From NCBI GenBank assembly GCA_002110485.1, contig MOWL01000068.1, positions 868,001 to 932,000 on the forward strand: DNA of 64,000 nt, given 5' to 3'. This document shows positions 12,481 through 24,689 of the stretch, piece by piece (positions within the stretch are counted from its first letter, which is position 1; each line of letters opens with the position of its first letter). The notes under the pieces were generated by a model that saw only the letters and a program-made list of their open reading frames with translations, ran no database searches and was not told the DNA's origin. This DNA is from Emergomyces orientalis. Lineage: Eukaryota; Ascomycota; Eurotiomycetes; Onygenales; Ajellomycetaceae. The position numbers and the translations under genes were made by a program.

Positions 12481-13855
12481 TCATCGGTCCGCAGCTTCAT
12501 TTACAGCGTTAGGCAGATACGGCTCCTCAAGATACCGCATTTCCCCCTCCGTCAGCTGAACCTTGACACTGGCCACCGCCTCATCAATTCGCCTCAAACT
12601 ATTCAACCCCAAGATCGGATTAACACCCGTCGTTCCCAGACTCCACACCGTCGCCACCTGCGCCATACTAACCCCCTTCTGCTGTGCCAGTTCCTCCACA
12701 CGATCCACAATCTTCTTATCAGTTTCTCTATCCCTGCTCGGGACAACCAGATCCGTGGCCCAGTCTGTTTTTGCGCGAACCGTTTCGCCCGAAGATCAAG
12801 GACGGGCAAGGACACCACGGGCCAGTGGTGACCAGGGAATTACCCCGACACCGCTATCGACGCAGTAAGGGATCATCTCGCGCCCTTCTTCGCGCGAGAT
12901 AAGGGTGTGGTGGTTCTGCATGCTGCGATGCCTTGGAGAGTTTGGAATTCCCAAGAGGCCATCTGGAAAGATGCATGCATTAACATCTTTATTACTTAGA
13001 ACTTTATTACTTAAAAGGCAGCAGAAAGGGCGAAATATACAAAATGGGGGAGTGTGAGAATTTAGGAGAGGAAAAAAAGGAAAAAGATCTAACCGAACAT
13101 GCCCCAATATACCTAACCTTGCCAGACTCCACGACGTCATTCAACGCCCTCATAATATCCTCGCGCGGTGTCTCCTTGTCCAACCGATGGATCTGCAACA
13201 CATCGATATAGGTGCCCAATCTCTGTACGCTTGCATCAACGGCATCAAGAATGGCTTTACGCGACAGTCCAGCTGGAGTAGCGTGCTGGCCCTCTTGAAA
13301 CGTAAGGCCTACGCTGTAAAAACACTTGGTCATGATGAGATGACCACGCTAGAACGGGGGATGCAGTACCTTTTCAGAGCTTTGCCGAAGACTTCTTCGG
13401 AGCGGCCGAAGGAGTAGACGTTTGCCTATATTTGGTTTTGATATCGTTGTTGTCAGTATAAAGCTACTTACATATATGATAAGATACTTATGTTGACATA
13501 TAGCAGAAGGAAAGGAACGGTGACTTTTGAACAATTCCAAGTAATCACGCACTGTGTCCCAGGCATTAATCCCCCGTTTATACGCGTAGTGAATTAACGG
13601 GAGGCTTTCTTCCTCATCGAGGACCCACGGTTCCCATTTGCTTGATCCATATGACATGCCTCCGAGGTTGATTTTGGATATTTTCAGACCAGATTTACCC
13701 AGTCTTTCAATTTGGGAGCGAAATTAGCGGCTTCCAATTTTCCTCTTCCACTTACTTCACCCATAATAGGAGAGGTAGAGTGTCCAATGATGTCACTCAA
13801 AGCACACATACCGGGCATATTCCATCTCATTCTTCACGGTGCCTTCCTGCGCCAT
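12481..13855 (-). pseudogene. Aldo/keto reductase pseudogene (Yakc/AKR-type), three disabling lesions
   Basis: Relic of an NADPH-dependent aldo/keto reductase. Intact parts read MAQEGTVKNEMEYARLGKSG (exon 1, 13855..13812), then from 13703 KINLGGMSYGSSKW and AYKRGINAWDT, then from 13425 ANVYSFGRSEEVFGKALKRY. Next come RLGTYIDVLQIHRLD, GKVRYIGACS, an intron, MASWEFQTLQGIA, then SMQNHHTLISREE and GVIPWSPLARGVLARP, ending NEAADR. Three breaks are visible. About five extra bases near 13331-13343 shift the frame between SSVVI and MTKCF. A deletion of about 28 bases near 12918-12932 removes the usual NGWHKFI-like segment and shifts the frame again. An in-frame TGA at 12796-12798 replaces the usual Trp codon after LARP. 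Introns and codon use otherwise look normal, so decay is probably recent. An assembly error could explain one lesion but hardly three. Confidence 0.85.
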
Positions 13856-14738
13856 TGTAAATCTGATATGGATAATTGAAGGTAATCGTTTCTATTATTT
13901 TGTGATTCTTCGTGCACGTTATGCAGCAAGGTAAGGACATTAGTTGTGCGAACTGTTATAGATAGTTAATATAGCAAAGATTCCTCCTAGACGTAACGGA
14001 ATTTCTATTTTATAAAGAGGTTGAAAGGACCTCCTGGAAATATCCATGGAGTAAGGAACGCATCGAAAGCAGAGTTAGCGGGCGCACCAGGGTTAAATAG
14101 AAACTCGGGATCCCAGGCCGGAGGTAATGCCAAAAGCACGATCTTTGGGCTCATCTTGCCAACGCTAGGCACTCCAGTCCCTTGGTATCATCATGCAGGG
14201 TGCATATACGGAGGCTCGTTAATGAGCTAAAATATAGGGCTAACTTAAATTTTTGCATCGTTGGGGGTGTGGGGATCCTGATAAGAAAGGACGTTCATGT
14301 AGCTATACTAATCGGAAGGAGAGGTACTTGGCCTGTTCACTGATCAACATGCATAGCTATGAGGTAATTAGATATGAGAAAAACAATGATAAAGGTACCC
14401 AGACTATACCTCAAAATAGAGTAACCCGGGTCAATAGTGAGCTAAAGGAAATTGCCACGTCTATCCCCCAAGCATTCCACCCACCACCTAATAATATTTT
14501 TAGGTCAAGTTCTCTAAAGAACTGGAAGGGGTTGTCGTAAGGGTGGAGGAGTTATCATGCCGCTAAGAGAAACGAAAGCAAGAAAGAAATAACAAAGCAA
14601 AATCATTCCTTTCCAACGCCAAACGGCAAAACATATGTTAGAAAGAAAAACCAGCACACAAAAAAGAAAAAAAGAAGAAATAATCCCCCAGAAAAAAACA
14701 CAAAAAACCAAACAAAAGCCGCCAACCTTTGAATACCA
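13856..14738. other. Intergenic region upstream of the pseudogene, downstream of carbonic anhydrase
   Basis: AT-rich, about 0.9 kb. A-rich stretches at about 14640-14720 may belong to the carbonic anhydrase 3' region. No supported gene. Confidence 0.5.
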
Positions 14739-15625
14739 TCAATGGACCACCTCAGCCTTCAAAGTCTTAAAAGACGTAACTCGGGCATGGATAACATCTT
14801 TTGACTCGTCCGTATCCAACTCCCTCAGTATCCCACTCCCAACATCATACAGAACTCCATGAAGTTTTAACCCTCTCTCCTCAATCGCATCTAGGACAAC
14901 ACTGTTCTCCTTCAATGTACGGAGGCCCTGACGCACGTTGATTTCCGCCAGTTTCTGCGCTGCCTCCTGAGGATCCAGACCACTGAGCAGAAACAGGTTC
15001 TGTTCGCGAAGATGACGGAGAGGCATGAGCCAGGTATCCAAGAGGCCTAGTCTCTTGTTCGCGAGAGCGGCAGCAATGCCACCGCAAGAAGTATGACCGC
15101 ATAGCACGATGTGCTTCACTTGCAGATACACCACTGCATATTCAATGACGGAGGCGGAGCTCATGTCATTGTAATGGATCACATTTGCGATGTTACGGTG
15201 GACGAAGACGTCGCCAGGTTGCAGGCCTAGGATGGCTGTTTCGGGACACCGGGAGTCAGAGCAACCGATCCATAGGATTTCTGGGCGTTGACCTGTTGCC
15301 AGTTTTGGGAAGAGAGCTGGGTCTTCTTCTGCGGTTTTGGTGGCCCATTGCCGATTTTTTGCTAAGGCAAGTCGATAGGCATCTAAAATGGAAAGACAAC
15401 CTTAGTTTCGTTGCCTCTATAAGATGCGACGCATATGAAAAGGTAGAGACATTTTAATAACGGGCGGTGGTGGTCTTGGCAAAAGCTGCTCATCCATCAT
15501 GGCAATGGTAACATATAGGCTGAAAAATCTTCGCGAGAAGATGGCATAGAAGAGTGTACGAAGGAGCAACAAACAACCATACCGTCTGTGCTCTGGAGAA
15601 CTACGCTGGTATCGTCCGCAGCCAT
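14739..15625 (-). CDS. Beta-class carbonic anhydrase
   Basis: Interconverts CO2 and bicarbonate using zinc; fungal beta enzymes supply bicarbonate for carboxylation and CO2 sensing. Two exons: 15625..15583 (14 codons plus one base) and 15382..14739, total 687 nt, 228 residues, usual for the class. The donor is GTATGG and the acceptor CATTTTAG; phase G|AT closes. Zinc-site motifs are present: GCSDSR (Cys55, Asp57, Arg59) and CGHTSCGG (His111, Cys114). VFVHRNIAN lies between them. No clear signal peptide or mitochondrial presequence, so cytosolic location is likely. The intron is about 200 nt, longer than most here, so the first exon is less certain than the second. It reads in the same direction as the aldo/keto reductase pseudogene downstream, with no sign of functional linkage. 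Confidence 0.9.
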
Positions 15626-18032
15626 TGTCATCAGGCAAATAAGAAGCTTTTTAGACAGTATACTGCTTCGCTCGAGAAGGAAATGATCGTTGGCTCTAGG
15701 TATGTTCGAAACGGTGAAATTTCAACTAAAGTATTGTCCCGTGCGGAACCACGACTCCACGGCTAGGAAGGGTATATTGCGGAATTTGAGAAGCCGAAAT
15801 TATTATCCACCTAGGAAAATAAAAAAGAGTTAATCTATAAGTAAGTGATATCTATGAATTAGGCGACGAAAAATATGGAAGCGTTTCTTTTTGGGCTTTT
15901 CGTTATAAATTTGCGTTTCCGTTCTTTAGTAGAGAGGAGCCGAGGTGTTTTAATACTCTCCAGCAAGTAAAGAAGCAGGGAGGAGCCGCAAGCCAATAAA
16001 TAAATGCACAGTGAGTCTAGGAGCGGAGATTGAAGATTTAATTGCTGCAAAAATGCGTGAGGGACAACAAAGAACTAATTCCTTCTTTGCCGTCTGTTGT
16101 ACAGCCAAGCAATGGAAAGTAGTGAAGAGGAGAAGAAAGACCTCAGGAGCTCCCTTTTATATTTGTATAGGTAGAAAATAAAGCCTGGGAGGGTGGGGGT
16201 GGAAGAGCGCAATAGAGAACGCGGCTCCGGAAAAGAATTCAAATGACAAAAATGTAGGATATCTATCTCTCCTGGGTCTTAAATTGCGCAGCCTCCGCTT
16301 TAGAATGTGAAAATGGTAAGGCGGGGTTCCTTGCCCAGGTCGAAATGACGAAACCGTTTACACTGCCAATACCTAGGAAGAACTGGAACGACAGAACAGC
16401 AGGAGACAAAAAGAAACGGAGAGGGCGGGGAAGACCGCGTGGTTCTCAAAGGGAACCCGTGTGTCAATGAATAGACGAGATACACCATTAAAGCTTCTCC
16501 CTTCTCATATGAAACGGTTTGGGGAGGTCGAACATGAGAAAAATCCCACGTTGAGGCGGTTCCAGAGGACTATGGCAAATCTTGATTCGGCAATTGCCTA
16601 CTACATTCATCTTGCATTTTTGATGACCAACGCTCGTGGGGGATTGGGGTTGTGTATGTCCCAGGTCACACAGTATACTAGGTCAGGCCAATGCCCACCA
16701 TGAGGGGGAAGGTGGCAGAAGAAGAAGCAATATATACCGACGGAGAATGCAGTGAATAATTGCCAGTCGGCAAATAATACGTATATGGCATACATACCTG
16801 ATTAATGAGAATCCCCCTTCCCGGCTGGCAACAGGGATCCTGCAGGTGGTATGAGCAGCTCTGACTATTCTGTGCTCCCCTCTCTTTTCATCAGCAGCTG
16901 ATTTAGCGGGATAGCGGGGGCGTGAATGAGGAGCTGGGGGGAAGGATATGGTGATGAAACGACAGCTGTCATGGTTGGGTTTTGATGAATGGGTAAGAGG
17001 GGGAGCACACCCATTCTTATTTTTCGTTCGAACGAACGCGGCGGAGAATGAAGCAGGCAGTTTATTTGCCGTCACCATGCATGATTGACAAAAAGGGACA
17101 AACAGGAAAAAGAAAACATGGATAAGCCTGAAGCGCTCGTGGTCAGATGGATGGTGGATTGATGGGTTTAAACGACTCCTGCTTGGTCGACCTGCATCCA
17201 TCCAGACAGAAGCAAGCTGCTGCCCACACGCTCTCCTCGGAAAAGACCTAGATTGATAGAACTAACCAAACCTTGACATCTTAGCCAAATTCCATGGGCT
17301 GACGCTAATAATATGCCAGTGAGAACTCCCGGGATATGGGCCCGTTTTCCAGCCAACGATCAAAATGGACTTGGCTCATCTCAACAAAAAAAAACAAAAA
17401 ACTCCCCGTTCCGGCCAAAATGATGAAACACTTATGAATATGGCGTTCTTTATCCTGGTGCCACACACCTAGATGATAAATCAATATAGTGGAAATAAAA
17501 TCTGTTAAGAACCTTAAAATACTAATACCTAAAGAAATATTTGAAAAAAAATATTTGCTGTTTAAAAGGGGAATAAAATCAAACCAAAATGAACCCCCTG
17601 ACAGCAAAAGAAATATTTCTGATGATGTCAGCAGAGCCACGCCAAGACAAACTACCAGATGTGTTCATCTATCTTATCGGGCTTCTTATTCTATCTGATG
17701 ATCAGCTTAGCTACTCAGTGCAATACCACTGATATACTACAGAAGTACAGATAGGTTATTAGAAGCAAGAAGGCTTGGACTACCAATAGCAGATCATAAA
17801 CTGCAATTCTTCTGAATTTTGCGTTTTCATACAAATTAAAAATAAACACAGAGAAAGGAGGGATACGTATGCGTCGACAAATAGGTTCTAATAAACCCCC
17901 GTTTAACCCGCCAAGCCAAATACATCTCCCCTTTCCCACAATACTTCTTCCTGCCTTGGTCGAATCTTAGTTTAATGCTTGAACGACGGAACTAAAGTTG
18001 GTGCGATTAATTTCAAATCCACAATCAGTCGA
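15626..18032. other. Long intergenic region
   Basis: About 2.4 kb between the carbonic anhydrase promoter and the 3' end of the large gene to the right. Overlapping open frames up to 172 codons (16683-17201 minus) are rich in Cys, Arg, His and Ile with no domain, and I take them as chance. No RNA gene seen. Confidence 0.45.
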
Positions 18033-21000
18033 TCATTCCAACGCCGGCCCTTTCCAGCCCAAAAACCTATCAATTCGATCCCGCAGAGACGTTTGCGTCG
18101 GCACCACATTGCTCGCACCGGCACTTGTGGGCTCTAAGGCTATGCGATTGTTGTTATTATTATTCAACTTCGTTTGGGGTAGATTCGAAGTCGAGGAAGC
18201 GGTAGGGCCATATCTGTCTTCGCTATCAACACCAGCCCCAGTTGGAGAAGTGGCACCGGCTTCACTAATAATCGCGATTTGAGCTGCAATGTTTTGCAGG
18301 TCTCCTTCGTTCCCCACATGTTTCTCTATACTCCCAACATTCTCGCTGCCTATAAAATTAACATGCCTGGCACCACTAACAACATTGAAAATATGCCCCA
18401 ACAGTCCTCTGTCAACAATAGAGGCTTTCTCCCGAGCAAACCAGCTGAAGCTACCTAGGCTGGGCTCGATTTGAACGTAATTTCGTGGACAAGATAGCCC
18501 AGGACACGCTGGCTGACTGATCTGGCTCTCGATACTTGGGCGGCCAAGATGTTGATTAAAGAGAACCATTGTCTGCACGACAAGGGCCAGTATAAGTATT
18601 TTCATCGGGCCCAGCGGAACATACTCGATATAAATTTGAATCAAAACGCCCAATTCCTGCAAAACGGTCATGAGAAAAAGAACGACCCGAACCAGCTGGT
18701 GCACACACCAATAGGTTATGTTTTTCGTTTCAATCATTGGTAGCCCCAAATAGCCCCAATCTTCAATGCCGTCTGGCTCCCATTTCCTTACAACTTTCTC
18801 CGTCTCAAAAGGGGTATTTGCCACTGACACCGTTTCCTCCTCAATTACTGGAGTTCTTGGAGACTCCACTCGCCACCAGCTGCGCAGCGACGGCACATAC
18901 TCTGCCTGAGTCGCTGGCTTTTCAAAAAAGAGTTTTGGAACCCAAGTTCGCGAAATGCGTGTCTCATAGGGGACTTCCCAGGTTATACGAAAGCACCCAT
19001 CGAGCTCATTTTCTTTGCAGAAAATCTTAATCTTCGTTGTCCCAATGTCACTAGCGTTTGAGGCCTTGAGGTCCACGCGGAAGTCTCTATTGCCATTTTC
19101 CATTGTCCATTCAAAATCCCCACCAGGTCCATCGCTGATAATAACTGCAATGGAACCCTCATCGGTACAAAGAATTTTCTGATACAGGGACAACGTACAA
19201 ACCGCCGTGTACTCCACAACACTTCTCGTGCCAAATCTTCGGTGATGCCTCAGGACCATGCTGATTTCATGGTTCAAAATACGGTTATCGCGTGACTCAC
19301 TTGTCAGCAGTTCTACTGCTCGCAGCGATAAACCCAACGGCTCAGCTAGATCGAAATCCGCAATATAACCAGTGCCATCGCGCTCCAAGCCCAATAAACC
19401 TCCAGTTCCACAGTCCAACTTTTTCTTAGTTGAACTGTGGAGGACAGCTAGCTTAACGGTCCCTTTTCCTCGGTGTATATCGACAGGTAATCCGGGTACC
19501 TTCAGAAGCTGCCAGCCGCCCGGTTGCAAAGGACCTAGCCTTACTTTGAAATCGAATTCGATAGAGTACACTGTCGGTACAGAAGTCCCTGTGGATAGAA
19601 TGTAGAACTCTTTGTTGGGTTCTTCCACTATGGCAAGCACTGGGGCCGGAATAGTGGAGGCCATGTCTGGGTGCTTCCCCGAATCGCATTTCCTTGCCAA
19701 TTCCTCCGCCGAATTCCATGGCATGCCAAGTTGGGAGGACGGAGAAGGACTTAGCAGCGTGATTGGCTTTTCAGTCTCGCTTTGCTCCGGTATCGCAGTG
19801 TTTTGAATATGGCTCTCAGCACATGTAGGACTATTCTCTTTATAACCTTCTGCAGGCTCTGTCAAATATCCAGTAGGGTACAAGAATCGGGAATGAGAAT
19901 ACTCCTTGGCGAATGCGAATCCATTACACTCATTTTTCTTGAGCCAGGTTGAAACGTACTCCGACCTATCTTTGTCTTTCTGCCTCTGCTCTACTTTTTG
20001 GGTGACAATCGCAGCTTCACTTTGTAAAGCAATCTGGGTATGTCGACATGATCCTCTCGGATCAGACTGGGGAAGAGAATAGCGGCCAAAACGAGGAACT
20101 TGCTTCACTACTCCGTGCAAAGGCTCTCTAGTAGGCGATTTTAGTGACTCCAGGTCAACCCAGTGTTTAGTCAAATCAGCAGGCAGCGTATTCGATAACT
20201 TCACGGGCGAAAACCGTTCGTTTCTGGATGTGAACGGCAACAGAGACGGCGTTTCATTTCCCGGAACAGGAACTACCTCAGATGGAGGACTTTCAGTCTT
20301 GGATGGTGAATCAGATATATTCCCCAAATTACCCTCAGATTCCGATGAATGTGACAGTTCCTCATACATGCTGGAAGATCTTACTAGCCGCTGCGCTTTA
20401 ACGGGTATCTTGCTCACTCCCCCCTTTTCAGGCTTCGGAGTCATGGCAACCGAAGATAATGGGGATGTCACTCGGCTGCATGTATCGCTTCGACGGCGGA
20501 TAGTGACCAGATTTTCTCGCTCACTGCCATATAAGCCTATCGTGGGAAGGTTTCTGAAACCGTCAGTGGTAACAATACCATCCTTCAGATCGGATAACAT
20601 GGCCTCCATTTCAGCGCCTGGATCCCCATTTACTGCACGAGCGGTATCGAGACTATGAGCAGCGGAATTAGCGGCACCGCTTTCTGAGATGCCTGTTGCC
20701 GCAACATCAGTGTTTCTGCTAACTCCACCGCCGTAGCCGTCATCTTCTTCATCGCGGTTCAACAAAGACTCGTCTTCGAACCCAGAAACCAGGTCATCAA
20801 ACGAAGGTATCCGACTGACAGGGTTTGTTGGGCTGGGGGGGAACAGTCTTCTTTTACTGGAAGGTGGTGATAACTCCATTCCCTTCCTATATAAGGTCCG
20901 CGGCGTTTCATTCAGGGATTCAGTTTCCCCATTTGTAATTCCCTTTAAAACAGCGGGGTGCTGCCTACCCCTCCTGTGGCCCCTAGATGACCCACTGAGG

Positions 21001-21370
21001 AACTTCTCGTCAGATATCTCCACCAGGTGATGAGGTAGACTATTAGCCTCCAGCAGCCTGGTCAGGCCATCGTATTGTAGCAACTCAACACCATCATTGC
21101 TCAAGTCAAGCAGAGGCAACCTTGTATTTGGTACGGAGAAGAACTTGTTCCATTTATCAGATTGAATCCAGGGATAAAGCACTTGTTGATATGGTTCACT
21201 TGGGGGAGGGGGGGGCAGGTGGAAATGTTCAAGGTATAAAAAAGGGGTACATTGAGATAGCTTACCTCGATCTTTGCGTGTAGAGTAACTTTGCTTGTCG
21301 GGTCACCATCCCATTCACCACTCAAATCAATCCGATTGATCGGGGGCTGAGGGAAGGGTTCTAATGCCAT
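18033..21370 (-). CDS. Large unrecognised protein with C-terminal membrane helices
   Basis: A main exon 21182..18033 gives 1049 residues; a likely first exon at 21370..21266 adds MALEPFPQPPINRIDLSGEW and 15 more residues. I do not recognise the family. The N-terminus has a folded-looking block (VLYPWIQSDKWNKFF, then RLPLLDLSNDGVELLQYDGL). A long Ser/Pro-rich disordered stretch covers about residues 70-530. A beta-rich region follows at about 535-830 (YSIEFDFKVRLGPLQPGGWQ, RITWEVPYETRISRTWVPKL). Two hydrophobic segments lie near 880-935 (VRVVLFLMTVLQELGVLI and MKILILALVVQTMVL), and the tail is Asn- and Ser-rich. A membrane-anchored protein with a large soluble N-terminal side is plausible. Joining exon 1 to the main exon in frame is a problem: the only nearby AG sites give the wrong phase (see findings). 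Coding status is strong; function is unknown. Confidence 0.75.
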
Positions 21371-22708
21371 CGGTCTAATATCAAAGCAATCGGGTGCCGA
21401 CTAACACCCCGTGCTGTATTCGACCCGAGCCGACTCTAATGTGTAGATAAATTTAAAGCGTAACAACGATCCACAAAGTCAAAAGGGCAACTGTAGCAAG
21501 AGAACAGAATAGAGAAGGGGGGAAGAAGAAAACTAAGGAACTTGGAGTTATTCCCGAGAACTGAGTGAGTGCTGTTAAAAATGCAAAGCCAGGTCGATGT
21601 TGTTTACATCCGAACGTTGGGGGAACCGGGGAAACACCACACACACCTGGGAGGCCACTACCCGCAACACAAACGACTCTCATATGTTTTGTGTGCTGCT
21701 GTATGCTGGATAGAATTCAGCTTCCTCCTCGACAGGCGATCATAGCTACAATGTGTTGCCTTGTAACGCGCTTAAATGCATGAGGCAGACCGGTTTAATA
21801 AATAACACATGGTTTAGCGCGTTGATTGGCAACTGTCCGTGCCGCGTTGGACGCGACGCAATTAAGGGGCCGGATCCCTGCATTATCAGAACAAACTAAT
21901 AACAGGCATCCTTCCCGTTACATTAAATAAGTATCAAATATCCAAAGCTGAATATCAACATCCAGATCAGGGGCACATTAGTCAACTCCGGGCCCACAAC
22001 ACGCTTGCTTGAACAACCAAAAAAGACCCTATTTGCAGGAATGAGATCATGGAAGTGGTTGATTTTCTATGAAGAAGCTGGCGACTAGGTGGGCGTTTAT
22101 ATAGCTCGCAGCGGAGTTGTTTGATCATTTGGCCGGTGGAAGGTAGGCCCGCAAGGGGCATCCAACACTCTTACCATTCCATTTTAATTGCTCTGTATAT
22201 TGAGATCGCAGTCTCTAGAATCCACGCCATTTCCAATTAGAACTGCGAGTCCCACGTTTAGCAACCTAGTTTTGAGCCTGCACTGCAAGTTCAAACAAGG
22301 GAAAGGAGAAAAGAATGCAGAGAAAAAGGAGGACGAGAAGGGGGTCTAACGAATTGTTTTTGTGTAGAAAGACAAGAAAGGCCCACTAGAAAATTTTAAA
22401 AAAATAGCATACTGTACAAGAAAGGAAAGAAAAAAGGAAAGAAAAAATGCAGTTTTTGTGAACTCCCGTGAGAAGAAAAAGTAACGTAAAACCCTTATGT
22501 CCTTAGGCGCCAGGTATAGCTGTATTATTCCGAACGGACCCGCCCCCCTCCCTTTGACACCTCCCGTGCAAATATAGAACGAACGAATATGGAAACAGAG
22601 AAAAGCCCATGTCAGAATACATGGAAGAATCGTAATCCGAAATGCAAACGCGGGATAAAAAATATAATATATAGTAAACAGTCGATCGGAAAATTCGGAG
22701 GGAACAAT
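21371..22708. other. Intergenic region between the large unknown gene and the velvet gene
   Basis: Promoter of the large gene plus the 3' side of the velvet gene. The part at about 22290-22460 is strongly purine-rich on the plus strand (GAAAGGAG-type repeats), probably 3' UTR of the velvet gene. No gene seen. Confidence 0.5.
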
Positions 22709-24689
22709 TTATTGCGGTGTCGCATTGGACGGTGTACCAGGAGCGTCGAAAGCGGCCTGGCCTTCGCTCCCGTATCTATCGCCATTTGTCGAGGGACCCG
22801 GCTGAGAAGGGAGAATTGTTGGAGTTTCTTGTATGGATTGGTCGTAGTACCCCCGCGAATTGCCGTTACTGTGTGAAGGCATTACCTGCCGGTTCGATTG
22901 CAGAGGAGGTAGGATGGTTGAACCTCCTGGTTGGTACTGGGATCGTTGGTACGCTTGGGGCATCATCCCCATGCCGGCGGAACCTACAATAGAAAATTCA
23001 GGTGAGTGCCCCTGTGGATAGGCAGAACCGGCTTGTCTCACTTGAGAAGGACTCTGCATGTGTCCTGTGGATTGACTGAAAGACTGACCAGAAACCAATC
23101 CCCCCATATTCGCTGCCTGACTGGTCCGGCCTGGTGTGGATTCGCCCATCTGTGGCATTTGCGATGAAGAAGCAAGATTGTATGGCATTTGTGCCCCCGA
23201 GTATGACTGGTACCGTGGTTGCCCCATATATCCACCCGTTCCAGGCGAGCGGATAGATCCCATGGATTCATCAGCGGAACCAAACGGCGTTGGTGTAGAT
23301 CCTTGCTGCGCCTGTCGAATGGGGTAGTCGGACACCCCAGCGCCAGCAGTAGTATACCCTTGTATCATGCCCTGTTGGTACGTTTGACTCTGGTATGGAT
23401 TCGTAGCGTGCGACTGGTACGTGTAACGAGCATCGCCATCATACAAACCTCGGCCACTCATGTCAACAGAGCTTCGTGGACGCTTGGCTTCGGGTCCATT
23501 GTAATAAGGGTAATCTCGGCTTGTTTGGTATGTAGCTCCCAGCTGCTGACCCGACACGCCCGCGCGATCTGGTGAACGAGGCTGCGTCAAGGGAGCAGGG
23601 TATTCCGGTTCCGCTCGAGTCAATGGGCGCTTGCTATTAAAAATCAGCTACCTTCCTATCAAGTCCTTCACCATCAGAACTCACAGAAGTGTACGAGCCT
23701 CCTTCCGAATTCTCAGCTTGACCCCTTGATCCGCAAATGACCTTGAAAGCCAAGTGGACTCGGCCATCCCGGGGAAGTTTTTTGGGGGTGACACTATTAG
23801 GATTAGTACACGCACCAAAGTGATCAACTTGTAGTATTAACCCACCAGTGAATGGTTTGGAAAGGATGGATTTTATGTAAACGACTTCATCTCTCGCGCC
23901 GCCACATCTCTTAACTCTGTCAACAACGTCAGTAGTCACAAAAAGAAGATGGCTTCCTAGGGCGTCATACTCTCGCATCTCAAACAAATTAAATTTCAGC
24001 CTGAATTCTCCTTCAATCTTAACAGAAAGGTCGCCGAAGACGAAAAAACCACCTTCTGAGGACTTCGATGTCAGATACCCACAAACGTTGACAATGTTTT
24101 GAGGCAACACTAACCCAAATTATCTGTGTCCTTGAGCCGGTGGAGAGAGGATACTAAAGTCCCCGCGAGCGCTGTAGATTGAGCTGTAGTCGCCGGTCGA
24201 TCCTCTGTCGCATTGTAGAGGGTGCAACACATAAAATAAAACGGACTTTGCAGGTAGTTCCTTCACGGGTTGTAAGTAATTTTCCTCCAAGCTTCGTCAC
24301 GATGGAGCCTTACTGCCCAGGGTCCTTCGCTTCATCGATTTTCAGCTGGATAATAGGCGGAGGATCCACCGGCTTGCGTTCTGCGCAAACGAAAAGGAAG
24401 GAGAAGAAAAAAAAACCCCGTTAGCACTCAAGTCACCATTGATGGGAGGAGAATTCCTAGGCATAAAAATTCATCAAGTTACCTTTCTCTTTTCCTCCTG
24501 CTACACGGGCCCGCTCTGGATTCTGGCGAACCGTAAGCCGGAAGTCCGCGCTAATAGGCATAGCAATGTCAGCGAGAATATCTGTGCGGAGGTGTAAGAA
24601 ATGCAGAGCATAAGGGCAATATTGATGCCGCACCTTTGGAGAGCTGGCCGCTGTGAAACAGGGTCCTCCGGGAATGTCGGTGCGCTCAT
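22709..24689 (-). CDS. vosA: Velvet-domain transcription regulator of the VosA/Ryp2 type
   Basis: A DNA-binding velvet protein. VosA controls spore maturation and trehalose in aspergilli, and the orthologue Ryp2 is part of the temperature-response circuit in Histoplasma (family knowledge). Eight exons: 24689..24634, 24550..24483, 24380..24314, 24260..24115, 24055..23971, 23916..23846, 23793..23685 and 23633..22709. They total 1527 nt, 508 residues, and all seven phases close. The velvet domain spans about residues 19-200: DFRLTVRQNPERARVAGGKE, RKPVDPPPIIQL, NYLQSPFYFMCCTLYNATED, GTLVSSLHRLKD, GGFFVFGDLSVKIEGEFRLK, then FPGMAESTWLSRSFADQGVK ending in RIRKEARTLL. The remaining ~300 residues are Gln/Tyr/Gly/Ser-rich, with a nuclear-localisation-like AKRPRSSVDMS near residue 245. 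The start is uncertain: an in-frame ATG at 24722 would add 11 residues. VelB is excluded by the lack of its large internal insert. Confidence 0.9.

Noticed and set aside
16683..17201. Minus-strand open frame of 172 codons
   Set aside because: Composition (many Cys, His, Arg, Ile and a poly-Leu run) looks like translated non-coding DNA; no domain and no conserved splice structure.
20230..20658. Plus-strand open frame of 142 codons
   Set aside because: Antisense shadow of the disordered region of the large minus-strand gene.
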